In this document: positions 18,331 through 28,108 of the stretch, piece by piece
How positions within the stretch are numbered: the first letter of the stretch is position 1
Layout of the letters: every line of letters begins with the position of its first letter
From: Fonsecaea monophora
Taxonomy: Eukaryota; Ascomycota; Eurotiomycetes; Chaetothyriales; Herpotrichiellaceae
DNA length: 38,412 nucleotides
Assembly: GCF_001642475.1 (NCBI RefSeq)
Contig: NW_019174113.1
Span: 1 to 38,412, forward strand
Direction: 5' to 3'
Program-made: the position numbers and the translations under genes
Notes under the pieces: generated by a model
Seen by the model: only the letters and a program-made list of their open reading frames with translations
Database searches by the model: none
What the model was told of the DNA's origin: nothing

Positions 18331-19982
18331 GTCAACACGAGCTTCAGACCCTCCGACAGCCTCTCATGAAGGAGGAAAGAGATGTCTTCCTAGACACGGA
18401 CACGGATACGGACACTGCTCCCCGCCATGACTTCTCCTCTAGATCTCTTCGACAGGTGCCCGAGCGCATGCTCTCCACTGCCCTGTCGCATGCCCGACCT
18501 GCCAGTCTCTACAAAGCCAGCAAACGGTTTGCCTATTGCTTCGTCCCTCAAATTGCGCGATCTCGATACTGGAATGATCATGCTTCCAAGTCCAAGCAAT
18601 TCCCCACCAGCTATCTCAATGGCCTACGGGGCATCACCTCGATCAAGGTCTTTACCTTCCACTGGATAATGGCATTCAGCGACATTGGCTTCGCGCCCTG
18701 GGGCACCAACGATCGCCACCATTATGTCCTGGAGCTCCCCATCATCCGATATTTCTATGCCGGCTTCACGGCTCACGTCTTCTTCGGGATTGCGGGTTAT
18801 TTGTCCTCTCTACGGTTGTTCCAGCTTCTCGACAAACGCGATCAGACCTCGCAGGCCAAGGTCCTACTTAATGTGTCGGGGGCTCTGTTCCGTCGAGCAT
18901 TCAGGCTCTATCTCCCCGTCTTCATCATCACCCTCATCACGGCTCACTACATACATTTTGGCTTCTACGAAGGAAATCGAGGCTACATCACGGACCATGG
19001 CAAACTCTTTCCCGGTGTCTGGAACGAACCAAAGCCCGAAAAGTTTGCGAGCTATTATCGACAGATGAGCTATTGGGCCCGCGAAATGTTCGACTTGACA
19101 AACATCTTTACTCACGGCGCTGTCTACCCTTATCATGATCAGCATTTGTGGTCCATTCTGGCGGAATTGAAGGGCTCCATCTTTCTGTACCTGATTTTGA
19201 TCGGCACCGCACAATGCAAGAAATACGTGCGATTGGCAGGATTGTGCGTGATGACGGTCATGTTTTTCTTATGGAACCATTGGGAGATCTGGGTGTACAT
19301 TATCGGGGCCGTCGTGGCACAAATTGACCTCCTTCTTACCGAACGCGAGCAAGAGAAGAAACTCACGCTGGTTCCAGACCGACTACCTCCGTCGCCGCCT
19401 CACTCACCCAAGCCTGACTACAAGCCGCCTCCTACCTGGTCCGATTACGTCTCAACCCCTCCCAAGGCAGGTTTACGCGCTCTTCGAGTCCTAGGGTTTT
19501 TGCTCGCCTTCTACTTGCTGTCCTATCCAATTGATGGCTCAAGAGACTACGCTCCAGGCTATATGACGCTTAACAAGCTCATTCCTGCGTGGATGGAGCG
19601 CAAGGACAAGTTCTACCCGAACATTGGCACCGGGCTGCTGCTCTTGCTTCTCGCCCGCGCCGACCCCGACACTTCGATCTGGCGACGCATTCTCAACAGC
19701 AGCGTACCGCAATACCTGGGCAAGATCAGTTTTGCCCTCTACCTGGTCCACGGCCCCATCATGCACGCGGTCGGATACATGATCCCGCACCGGATATGGT
19801 GGTCTATGGGCGTGCAGGGCGTCGACACCACCGATCTCGTATGGACCGGGACCATGCTCATCGGCTGGATAATCACCCTCTCGCTGTCCCTGTGGGCGGC
19901 CGACGTCTGGACGAGGGAAGTGGAGGGCAGATGTGTCAAGACGGTCAAGAAATTGGAAGAATGGAGCTTTGTCAAGGCCTGA
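18327..19982 (+). CDS. Acyltransferase-3 family membrane O-acyltransferase
   Basis: This is an intronless 551-residue protein. After a hydrophilic N-terminus of about 85 residues with a short D-T repeat, the Acyl_transf_3 domain begins at YLNGLRGITSIKVFTFHW. The histidine in that motif (about residue 112) is the expected catalytic one. Further family marks are HVFFGIAGYLSSLR and the arginine-rich FRRAFRLYLPVF (about residues 187-198). About ten helices follow, including a late LGKISFALYLVHGPIMHAVGY, which is typical of the family. These proteins move acyl groups, often acetyl, from the cytosolic side onto lipids, sugars or small molecules at a membrane; the acceptor here is not predictable. 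The start at 18327 has an ACCATG context. Confidence 0.9.
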   Translation: MSQHELQTLRQPLMKEERDVFLDTDTDTDTAPRHDFSSRSLRQVPERMLSTALSHARPASLYKASKRFAYCFVPQIARSRYWNDHASKSKQFPTSYLNGLRGITSIKVFTFHWIMAFSDIGFAPWGTNDRHHYVLELPIIRYFYAGFTAHVFFGIAGYLSSLRLFQLLDKRDQTSQAKVLLNVSGALFRRAFRLYLPVFIITLITAHYIHFGFYEGNRGYITDHGKLFPGVWNEPKPEKFASYYRQMSYWAREMFDLTNIFTHGAVYPYHDQHLWSILAELKGSIFLYLILIGTAQCKKYVRLAGLCVMTVMFFLWNHWEIWVYIIGAVVAQIDLLLTEREQEKKLTLVPDRLPPSPPHSPKPDYKPPPTWSDYVSTPPKAGLRALRVLGFLLAFYLLSYPIDGSRDYAPGYMTLNKLIPAWMERKDKFYPNIGTGLLLLLLARADPDTSIWRRILNSSVPQYLGKISFALYLVHGPIMHAVGYMIPHRIWWSMGVQGVDTTDLVWTGTMLIGWIITLSLSLWAADVWTREVEGRCVKTVKKLEEWSFVKA

Positions 19983-20496
19983 AACATCGAATATCGAACC
20001 TGGTATTTGTACATAACTGCAAATGCAAAATTGCTGTCTGTTGCTTGCTTTTGCTACTGCTGTGCTGCGCTGTTACGCTGCTGCTGCTGCTGCTGCTGCC
20101 GCGACGATTAATCCCTGTTTGCATGATTCAGCATAATTCCCTTGCTTGTTTGCCTCGTGGCGGCGTCTCAGCGTTTAGCGAACAGGACGAAAATGGCGTT
20201 ATTACAGGGTTGTAGCTCGAAGATTCCGAAATAGAAAAATACCAATATTTCAAAACATACTGAGAAATTCCCGCACTTGTCTGTTTGGTGGTCGCTCGTC
20301 GCTCGTCAATGACATGTCCTGTGTACTGCATCGATTTGACCAGCGCCGTTCTTGTGACCTGCAGTGTCTGCTCCCATGTCTTTTGTTTCACTCGTCCGTC
20401 ATCTACATCGCCATCGCATTTGACTACGATCATCAACGTCCTCTGCAGGTCCAAACCTCCCGGAACGTCCAGTTATTGTACGGCCTGTCGTGTTCG
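19983..20496. other. Convergent 3' intergenic region with CTG repeat
   Basis: This interval lies between the convergent acyltransferase and reductase genes. It contains a trinucleotide run at 20077-20099 and otherwise only short, unrecognisable frames. It probably holds both 3' untranslated regions. Confidence 0.4.
20077..20099 (+). repeat. (GCT)7 trinucleotide microsatellite
   Basis: Seven uninterrupted GCT units plus GC lie about 95 bases after the acyltransferase stop, preceded by a looser CTG-rich stretch from 20043. On the mRNA this would be a CUG run in the 3' untranslated region. It is a likely length-variable marker. Confidence 0.85.
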
Positions 20497-21590
20497 CTAC
20501 CTCTCTTCGTAGGCCACGATGTCCTCGACGGTCTCCCGGGCTGAATCCCTCGCTGATTTCCACTGCTGCCTGCCGAACGCCTTCTCAAACTTGGATATGT
20601 CCGTCTTGATCAGGTTGGACGACGGTCCACTATCGACACCTCGTTGAGGAGCCGGAACCCGCTGTCTCAGATGTGGGAAGTCTTCTCGGACGGCCCCAGC
20701 AATGTCATCAGCCATCATCAGCTCGGGCGAGTGAAACATGTATCGTTCGTTGCCTGGGATACCGGGGGAAAGAGCCTGGACGTGAACACGGGCGACATCC
20801 TCGACGTCCCTGGAAAAGGCGAGAGACAGCCGGTCAGCAAAGGTTAGATGATGCCAGTTGCGGATCAAGAGGGCGCCACGAACATGAAATATGGGAACAG
20901 GAAGCCTGGCTCGTCACAGTCGAACAGGCCCTTGTAAATCCCTGGCTGGCCCCCGAGATTGCTCTTGTTGGGTTTGAAACCTGGCTGCAGACTCTTTCCT
21001 GTGATGGATGGCGCCAACAAGACCACCAGGTCGAACGCCCGCGGTTTCTCCTTCATGAACTCCCAGGCCTTCTTCTCTGCCGAGACCTTGGAGTACTGGT
21101 ACGCATTGAGAGGGTTCAGCACGGCCTCTTCAAGGGTGATAGGACTCCAGCTCTCGGCTGATATGGTCCCCCCAGAGTACAATGCCCCCATCCGCATGGT
21201 TGAGACCATACTCCCCGTCACGACAACCCTCCTCACCCGCCCTGATTTCTCCGCTGCGCTCAAGATATTGCGCAAAATGGCCCAGCTGGGTTTGATCGTC
21301 GTCTCCATGAGATTGTCATACGTCAGAGGGGTGGCTATATGAATGATCGCATCAGCTTTGCGAGCTAGCTCGTCGAAGGTGTCCGGGATGGTCATATCTG
21401 GGACCTCCACGAAGGACAGACGGCCTTCTGAGACCTGTGAAGCATATCTGGACCGGAAAGCTGCCTCTGATCGGGCGAGCGACCGAAGCACAACAATCAC
21501 CTCGAAGTTGGAATTGGCCGCGAGGAGGGCGAGAGTCGAGGAACCCAATGCACCGCTTGCTCCTGTGAGAAGAATTGTTGTTTTTGACAT
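20497..21590 (-). CDS. NAD(P)-dependent reductase, extended SDR (DFR-like)
   Basis: Exons are 21590-20884 and 20809-20497, giving 339 residues. The 74-base intron has an unusual GTTCGT donor and a CCAG acceptor. Splicing yields FPYFMDVEDVARVHVQAL, the conserved turn of dihydroflavonol-4-reductase-like enzymes, and no other nearby GT restores the frame. The ATG at 21590 directly precedes SKTTILLTGASGALGSS; the frame is open upstream, including another ATG at 21632, but the Rossmann strand should begin near the N-terminus. Residues 9-16 form TGxxGxxG for the dinucleotide. The catalytic pair is YQYSK (Tyr about 164, Lys about 168), with the upstream Ser in VVVTGSM. Family members reduce a carbonyl on small molecules such as aldehydes, ketones or phenolics. 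The substrate is unknown, and no biosynthetic cluster surrounds the gene. Confidence 0.88.
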
Positions 21591-22570
21591 GGCTTTTTTC
21601 CTGTATATTTTGGGTCGAACCAAAAGCCTCATTTGCAACGACGGAACTCCTATGCAAAGGACGGTATTTCAATTCCCAGATAAACCTTTTATACCCTACC
21701 GACACAGACATCTAACCGTCAACTGCCAACCTTTCAGGCGCCATCATCGGAAAAGATGCCCTGCATACTCGGAGAAGGCCCTAGTTTACGAGCTGACCGA
21801 TTCCTTGGTTGTCGTTCCCGCGTTCTGGAAAAAATCACATCAATCTGGAGCGGGGAGGGTCTTGCCGATCCTGAAGGAATGCGAGGGATACACCACAAAA
21901 CAAACTGCTGCAATCGGTAAAGAAGGCAGGAAGAGCACAACGTATCTAGGCACGAGGGCCTGAAATCCTAAACGAGCAGTTCTCGTTTACTAAGCACCAC
22001 CGGCATGGCCCCGCGTGCGCTTCGTGGCCGTTGATGCCGTCATTTTGCAACATGGTGCCGACAAAGCAGGATGGATAGGAAGTGAATTTAGTCGTGGGGT
22101 AACAAAAGCTCGTTTGGTCTCACCAGTAACCTGGAACGCATCAAAACATTCGGGACGAGGTCGAATTCGCCGGAGCTCAAAACGACAGAAATGCCCGTGA
22201 TGCCCTAACAGATGTTGCCGAGAGCTCCCTGACTACCCCGTCGAGCCCCGCGGAGGGAAAGTCCCATGTCCATGTTTTGGGACTTCCCCTGGATGAGCTG
22301 AGCACAAAATCGCATTGCGCGGAATTCACCTTGATATGCAAATGGAAGCTTACTCGTGTATTATGTATCCAGCCGGGGGTTCCGGAGCACTTGAAAGAAT
22401 ACTAAATCTCGGCTCCGCTGAACAGACAACCCATTTTGATCCTGACTTAGTCGACTGCTTTGCAAGAAATCAACAAACCGACGAGTAGGACTACTGGGTG
22501 ATAATAACAACTTGTCATCAATAACAGAAACTAGCAGAGAAAAGACAAGGAGAAACGAAGTACAGTTGCC
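21591..22570. other. Intergenic region upstream of the reductase
   Basis: About 1 kb separates the reductase start from the next candidate gene. It should contain the reductase promoter. No gene, repeat or known site stands out; the longer + frame entering from 21343 is the shadow of the reductase N-terminus. The 22490-22570 segment is A-rich, like a fungal mRNA leader. Confidence 0.35.
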
Positions 22571-22951
22571 ATGTTCGGGCAGAACCAACCGCGGTCTCAC
22601 CATCCTCATCTGGCCTTATCCAAGACCGAATCCCGGAAACAGATACCACAGGAAAACTGTGTTTACATGGCCATTGCTCTGATGGGCGGTCTGATGCTGA
22701 TCACGAAACCGGCGCTGGTTGTCCTGGCATTGCTCCTCGTCGGCTACGGTCGGTTGTATCATGTCGAGCGACATGAGAAGTCTGCGCGGCCCTGGTCGCG
22801 CGAGCATCGTTCCGAGCCTTACTCTCTGCACTTGGGGCCTGGCCGGGAAGGGCCCGAGCAGATGCGCGCAAGTTTGCACGATCTCACCAAGGGGCTGAGT
22901 CTTCCGAAAGTGAGGAGCGAAAGGGACAAGAAACTGCATCTCCGTCATTGA
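22571..22951 (+). CDS. Candidate small membrane protein, hypothetical
   Basis: This 126-residue frame starts at an ATG in good context (GCCATG) after an A-rich leader-like stretch. I do not recognise a family. The N-terminal 30 residues are polar and histidine-rich. About residues 33-60 form a hydrophobic stretch (YMAIALMGGLMLITKPALVVLALLLV) long enough for one helix or a tight hairpin. The remainder is basic and polar, ending HLRH. It lies upstream of and in the same direction as the copper transporter. A minus-strand frame across the same bases has no features. It may be real or chance; there is no homology evidence in hand. Confidence 0.35.
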   Translation: MFGQNQPRSHHPHLALSKTESRKQIPQENCVYMAIALMGGLMLITKPALVVLALLLVGYGRLYHVERHEKSARPWSREHRSEPYSLHLGPGREGPEQMRASLHDLTKGLSLPKVRSERDKKLHLRH

Positions 22952-23334
22952 GCTGGTTCGTCGTGCGGCAAGTGGCCTGTCCATATGTACCGTGTCTGCT
23001 CTAGGAGCTCTGGATGAAACCAGAAACTGGACACCGGTGACACTTGTGCCGGGCGAGCAGATTTCGCCGATATTGGGCGGCCCAAGATACATGCTCACCA
23101 TGCAGAGGGTGACCAATCATAGGACAATGAAACTTGCTCACAGGTGAAGAAGGGCACTATGCTGGCTGGCTTGCATTGGAAGATGGTATCTCTCTTATAC
23201 GGATCGTTTTCTTAAGACCATCCAAAAGGAGTTGTTACTTGACGAGAACTCGATTCTCTTTGACGGTTCACATTGTTTCACTCTACGTTGTGAGGACCAG
23301 CACACAACGCAATCACTCACCAGACAGTCTGCAA
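22952..23334 (+). other. Region upstream of the copper transporter
   Basis: This interval probably carries the Ctr promoter and leader. I looked for Mac1-type TTTGCTC and Cuf1-type sites; only a partial match, TTGCTCA near 23134, is present, so copper control cannot be claimed from sequence. Confidence 0.35.
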
Positions 23335-24402
23335 ATGTCTACAATGTCCACGTCCATGACCTCTACCTCTACCTCTATGTCGATGTCTTCAGCCTCCGCA
23401 TCACCATCCGGCGGAATGAGCATGGGAGACAGCTCTTGCAAGATCTCCATGACTTGGAACTGGTATACAGTCGGAGCCTGTGAGCCAAGCCCGACCTTTA
23501 TCTCTCCTCTCAATACTGGCGCTGTACTGAATATATCGGTCTTTTGTTCTTGTGCTTAGGCTTCATCTCCAAGTCATGGCAGGTCAGCTCGGACGGTATC
23601 TTTGCCCTCTCCTGCATCGGCGTCATTCTGCTCGTCATCTCCCTCGAGTTCCTACGCCGCGTTCAGCGCGAGTACGACAGCTGGATCCGCCGTAAGGACC
23701 AGAAGGCCTTCGCCCTGGCTGCCGCTGCTCGAAATCGCGACAACGCGGCGTGTGCTTCATACGAGCAGGAAGCGGAGCCTGGAAGGAAGACAGCCACGAA
23801 CACGAGCATGAGTCCGCCACTCCCGGAACGACCTCTCCTTCGTCGTCCGCAACGATCGGTGGTCGATCGAATGACCCTCCTCCAACGCCAGTGCATCCGC
23901 TCGCTCATCCACATGGTGCAGTTTGGAGTCGCGTACTTTATCATGCTGCTGGCCATGTATTATAACGGTACATCTTTCCTATTCGTTTGATCTTCCTCTT
24001 GTTGTCTCCACCCCGTAGAAATAGAGTATCTCACCCTGTCCGCTGCCCGAATATTGGACATACAACCAATGGCCGCGCAACCCAGGACGGAATAACTGCT
24101 GACACCCTGGTGCTGCTTATAGGGTACATCATCATCTGCATCGTCACGGGCGGCTTTCTCGGCTGCTTCATCTTCAGCTGGGACCAGCTCTTGATCGACT
24201 CAAAGTCAGTACTGTCCGCCACGTTATTCTTTCTTCCTTTCCCCTCGCCCGTTATCCCATCCCATTTCCTATTCCTCTTTCCACCGTCCCTCGTCTTCTA
24301 TTATGCGTTCAGCAGAGACTGGCTGAATGACTGACATTGGACACACTTCCTGGACATAGAGACAAGCCCGAGCCCACCGATGTTACTGGTTGTTGCGGCT
24401 AG
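23335..24402 (+). CDS. Ctr-family copper transporter
   Basis: There are four exons: 23335-23479, 23560-23967, 24123-24204 and 24360-24402. Introns are 80, 155 and 155 bases, the last two with CTGAC branch sites. The product is 225 residues. The N-terminus is rich in Met, Ser and Thr (MSMSSASASPSGGMSMG), followed by the fungal signature CKISMTWNWYTVGACFISKSW. Three helices follow. The second carries MxxxM (Met about 177 and 181) and the third carries GxxxG (about 194-198), the copper path and packing motifs of the family. The C-terminus ends TGCCG, a Cys-Cys copper-handling tail. Ctr proteins form trimers that import Cu(I), usually at the plasma membrane, sometimes at the vacuole. The long cytosolic loop between helices 1 and 2 (about 90 residues) is typical of fungal forms. 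Every splice was chosen by frame and conserved motif. Confidence 0.93.
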
Positions 24403-24653
24403 AAGGGGTTGGATGGAATGGATATCATATGGTTGCGTCCAAGGGTTCAAGCTATGATCGTTGATGCATTCATACATCAGGTGGGAAAGAGAGCAATGAG
24501 GGATGTGAATTTCTCCAAGACTAGCCCTTGCCTTGCCATCCATGACTCGAGGAGCCGATCTTATTGTTCATTCCCTCCTGCTCTGCTGGTGGGCGCTATA
24601 GGCATCGAGTATTGAGCTCTAATATCTCCGTGGCCCGTTATAGGGGCAACGAA

Positions 24654-24659
24654 AATAAA
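24654..24659 (+). terminator. Poly(A) signal AATAAA
   Basis: A single AATAAA lies about 250 bases after the copper transporter stop codon, a normal distance for a fungal 3' untranslated region. Confidence 0.35.
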
Positions 24660-25125
24660 GTCTATCGTCTTTTGATCAGTTCGTTATTCTACTACTAGCG
24701 TTGACAATACTTTTAGTGCGCGCCTCGATAGTTGGCGCGAGGCTTAGTTTTGTTGTAACTTGTCCGTCGAGGCTGTGCAGGCAACGACATGGAGTCGAGA
24801 CCGTGGTGGACTAAGTCTATCATGCATCTCACCCTGCGCCGCGGGTCCTTTCCCCCATCTGTTCAATCTTTTCCTGCATCTTTCATACCTAATTCGAGGA
24901 CTTCCGTGTAGTCATATTCGGCGAGGTTGTGTGTAGCTCCAGCCGACCAGACGGCGTTTCTTTTCCCATACCGAGTACACAACATGACGCCGTGCGCTCA
25001 CACCTTCGAGGCTAGTCGCGTGAGATCAGGAGATAGTTCGAACAGGTCCCTTGACTCCGCGTGTCCATGTCAGATGTTGGAGTTCTCATGGTCTCTCAAT
25101 TTGTGTGTAGCGCGCGATTGTGTTG

Positions 25126-25131
25126 CCTCGG
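25126..25131. promoter_or_regulatory. CCTCGG fatty-acid-response-like element
   Basis: One CCTCGG lies 200 bases upstream of the acyl-CoA oxidase start codon. In Aspergillus nidulans, FarA and FarB zinc-cluster activators act through CCGAGG/CCTCGG in beta-oxidation gene promoters. A six-base word is expected by chance about once per 2 kb on both strands, so this is only suggestive. Confidence 0.4.
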
Positions 25132-25330
25132 CAGTTGAGAGCCGCATTGCCGGGCGGCGGCGGCGGCGTTTTCGTTTTCGGCTCGGCGCTTTTCGAAGAG
25201 GCTTTAAAGAGGTCTTGGGGAGGGAAGACGGGGGACGGTACGATACGATACTCCATACGAGTACTTCCGGAGGGTTATCCATCGTGTTGAAAAGCTTCGT
25301 TGGGACGACCAAAAGAAAAGAAAAAGAACA

Positions 25331-27738
25331 ATGGCCGCCACCACCACGCCCAGCACGAGTCCCCTCTCCAACTTCCTCTGGGGAGAGGAGAGGCTCAAGC
25401 GCCGCTGCGAGATCCTGGTGGCCGTTACCCAGAACCCGATCTTCACGCAACCCCGGAACACGCATGGGCTGTCGAGGAAGGATCTGTGGACGCTGCGCCT
25501 CCAGCAGAGCGTGGAGCTGCTCGACCTCAAGTTCAAGCTCGGCTGGTCGAATCAGCAGTTTGTCGATGCGACCAAGATCGCGGGGGATCTGCTGTCCATT
25601 GGGGTGAATTACCGCAGTAAGTCAGTCTCTACAGGAAAAAGGGCATAGAGAGCTGTAAGGGACAGCGAGAGGGGGAGAAAGGGAGAGAGAGAGAGAGAAA
25701 AGTTAATACTAACACAATGGCCATCTGGCAGTCTTCCTCCGAAACCTCGAGGCACAGATGAGCCCCGAGCAGAAAGCATATTGGCTCCCCAAGGCTCAGC
25801 GGTATGAGATCAGTGGTTGCTACGCGCAGACGGAGCTGGGCCACGGGAGCAATGTCCGGGGCATCGAGACGACAGCGACCTTTGACCCGACGACGGACGA
25901 GATTGTGGTCAACTCGCCCACGCTGTCGAGCCACAAGTACTGGATCGGGTCGCTGGGGATCCTGGCCACGCACGCCCTCGTCATCGCGAGGCTGATCGTT
26001 CGCGGACGCGACCTGGGAAACCACGTCTTCCTTGTCCAGGTGCGCGACCTCGACACCCACGACCTCATGCCCAACGTGCGCATCTACGAGCAGGGCGAAA
26101 AGGGCATGGGCACCTTCGCCTCGATGGACAACGGCGTCATGGCCTTCACCAACTGCCGCATCCCCCGCGCCAACATGCTGGCCGGCATGGTCTCGCTGGA
26201 CGCCGACGGCACGTACCACGCGGCCAAGAACTCGAAGCACTCCTACACCTCCATGGTCATCATTCGAGGCCTCATGTCCGAGGAGCTGGGCACCGAGGTG
26301 GCCAAGGCGGCCATCATCGCCTTGAAATATGCCCAGTTCCGTCGGCAGTTCAACCCCAAGGACGGGCAGGAGAGGAGGGTGATTGAGTATGCTAGCGTGC
26401 AGAATCGATTGTTTCCCGCGTTGGCACGGGTGAGTTCTACCATAACGAGATGGTTGCCCTTTGCCTGGACCTTTACTATCTATTCATTCGTTGCTGACCC
26501 CTGTGGACGCCTCTAGTCTGTGGCTATGATGCTGCTTGGCCGCGAGATGAGGGCCCGCATCGACAACATCGTCAACGAGAGTCTTGAGGATCTGCACCTG
26601 CAGACCGTTGGGGCAAAGATCTGGGCCAGTGAGCACGGCGTCCGCGATGTCGAGGTTGCCCGTCTCACCTGCGGTGGACACGGTAAGTAGACACCGTTCC
26701 CGGATGAACCAAAAGTGCTGAGAGACTGGCATCAGGAAATATGGCCAGCACGGGACTCGGTCCTCTCTACGCACAGCTCTCTCCGTCGAGGACATATGAA
26801 GGCGAGACCTACGTCCTCTCGCAACAGATTGGGAATGCCGTCGTGAAACACTGGAAAAAGTATTGACCACCGATCTCCATCCCCTGTCCCCCTATTCTTT
26901 CTCCCGAGTCGAGAATGATTGAACTTGTCTTTGTTCTCCCAACCACTGACTTCTTTTTTTCTCTTTTCTTTCTGAGCCACAGTAAATCCGAACAGTCCAT
27001 CACCGCCCTCTCGTACCTAGCCCGTCTCAGAGACAACAGCCGCATGTCGCAGCGGTTGCGAGTCGCCAGCGCCGACGGCTGGTTCAACCGGGATGTGCAA
27101 GAGGACTGCCTCGAGCACAGGGCGGCGGTCCTCGCGCAACGGCATCTCGCCGACGTCGCGGCCGGCAAGGACACCAGCTACGACGTTTTCGAGCTGACCA
27201 TGGCGCACGCCGACCTCACTTACTGGCGAGGCTTGCAGACGCAGGTCAAGCAGACGGCCGGCGGCCGGAGTGACAGGGAAACCATGGAGGCGTTGGCGAA
27301 CGTGGTAAGTCTTTTCTCTCCCAGAGGGCCACAGGTGTCTCCAACCCGCTGCCAAAAGTCTGAACTACCTATCTAACCATGACCGCCTCCCCGTGTGTCT
27401 CTGGGCGACAATAGTTCTCCTTCACGACCATGCTCGAAGGCCTCTCCGCCTTCGCCGGCTCCCCGTACCTCACGACTGACGACGTCTCCTCCCTCCGCGC
27501 CGCGCACACCACGGCCATCGCCCGCTTCGCTAGTGGCGGCTACGCCGACGCCCTCGTCGCCGCCTTCGGCTTCACCGAGTTCGAGCTCAACAGCGTCTTC
27601 GCCCGCGCCTCCGAGACGCCCTACGAGGGCCTGCTCGACGTCGCCCGCCGCAGCGACTTGACAGATAACACGTTCGTCCGGCCCACGCTGCTCAAGGCCC
27701 GGAGTCTGTGGAAGAAGTATGAGAGGGCGAAATTATAG
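25331..27738 (+). CDS. Peroxisomal acyl-CoA oxidase
   Basis: There are six exons: 25331-25616, 25732-26429, 26517-26682, 26736-26859, 26983-27304 and 27415-27738. The introns are 115, 87, 53, 123 and 110 bases; all splices keep frame. The product is 639 residues, slightly shorter than the usual 660-700. The FAD/acyl-CoA region CYAQTELGHGSNVRGIETTATFD spans about 125-147, with HKYWIGSLG after it. The CGGHG motif and TYEGE follow; Glu about 405 in TYEGE is the expected catalytic base. The C-terminus is AKL, a PTS1 peroxisome-import signal. The enzyme makes trans-2-enoyl-CoA from acyl-CoA, passing electrons to oxygen to give hydrogen peroxide, the first step of peroxisomal beta-oxidation. Chain-length preference is not predictable. 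The fourth intron has the uncommon donor GTATTG. Confidence 0.93.
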
Positions 27739-27860
27739 GGTTTTCCTCCCCTCCACTTTCGAGGCGGGTGTTCATGTATCCCACATACATGCATCGATAT
27801 TTTCATACATTCATATACTCGTGTATACTCGTATGTGGATGGAGATGGAGATGTCTACTC

Positions 27861-27886
27861 GCATACATACATGCATACATACATAC
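27861..27886 (+). repeat. (CATA)n microsatellite
   Basis: Tandem CATA units interrupted once by CATG, which makes a palindromic centre around ATGCAT. It follows the acyl-CoA oxidase stop by about 120 bases and is flanked by looser ATACTCGTG-like copies at 27812-27835. Confidence 0.75.
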
Positions 27887-28033
27887 TTGAATATGCGTGT
27901 GGATAGGAGACATCATCATCGTTGGGTGTAAGGTGGTTCGGAAAACAAAAGAGAGATTGATGAATCGATTATAGAGAGATTTTCTTTCGTTGATTGATTT
28001 CTTGTTGGATCTCCCGTACCAAAGGTCTCGAGC

Positions 28034-28055
28034 ATATACATATACATATACATAC
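28034..28055 (+). repeat. (CATATA)n microsatellite
   Basis: Three to four tandem CATATA units lie about 55 bases before the HET gene stop codon (on the + strand). They alternate purine and pyrimidine and are AT-rich, so the tract is easily melted. It is probably in the HET gene 3' untranslated region. Confidence 0.75.
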
Positions 28056-28108
28056 TCTACTTGAGCATGTATATTCACGCATACACATATTTACGTGTAT
28101 GCTGTGTG

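Larger units (their letters stand above)
24403..25330 (+). other. Intergenic region and acyl-CoA oxidase promoter
   Basis: This 928-base interval separates two genes on the same strand. An AATAAA signal at 24654-24659, about 250 bases after the Ctr stop, probably marks its 3' end. A GCCTCG/CGAGGC inverted repeat with a ten-base spacer spans about 24723-24744. A CCTCGG element lies at 25126-25131. The open frames are GC-rich chance frames. Confidence 0.45.
27739..28108. other. Convergent 3' region rich in CATA microsatellites
   Basis: This 370-base interval lies between the acyl-CoA oxidase and HET gene stop codons. It is unusually rich in CATA and ATAC runs. Two compact tracts are listed separately. 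It likely contains both 3' untranslated regions. Confidence 0.45.

Noticed and set aside
20865..21638. Treating the upstream half of the reductase as a separate truncated gene
   Set aside because: A 74-base intron joins it in frame to the remaining conserved C-terminal part.
25021..25050. GTTCGAA near 25036 as a tRNA B box
   Set aside because: No matching A box, acceptor stem or terminator T-run is present at tRNA spacing.
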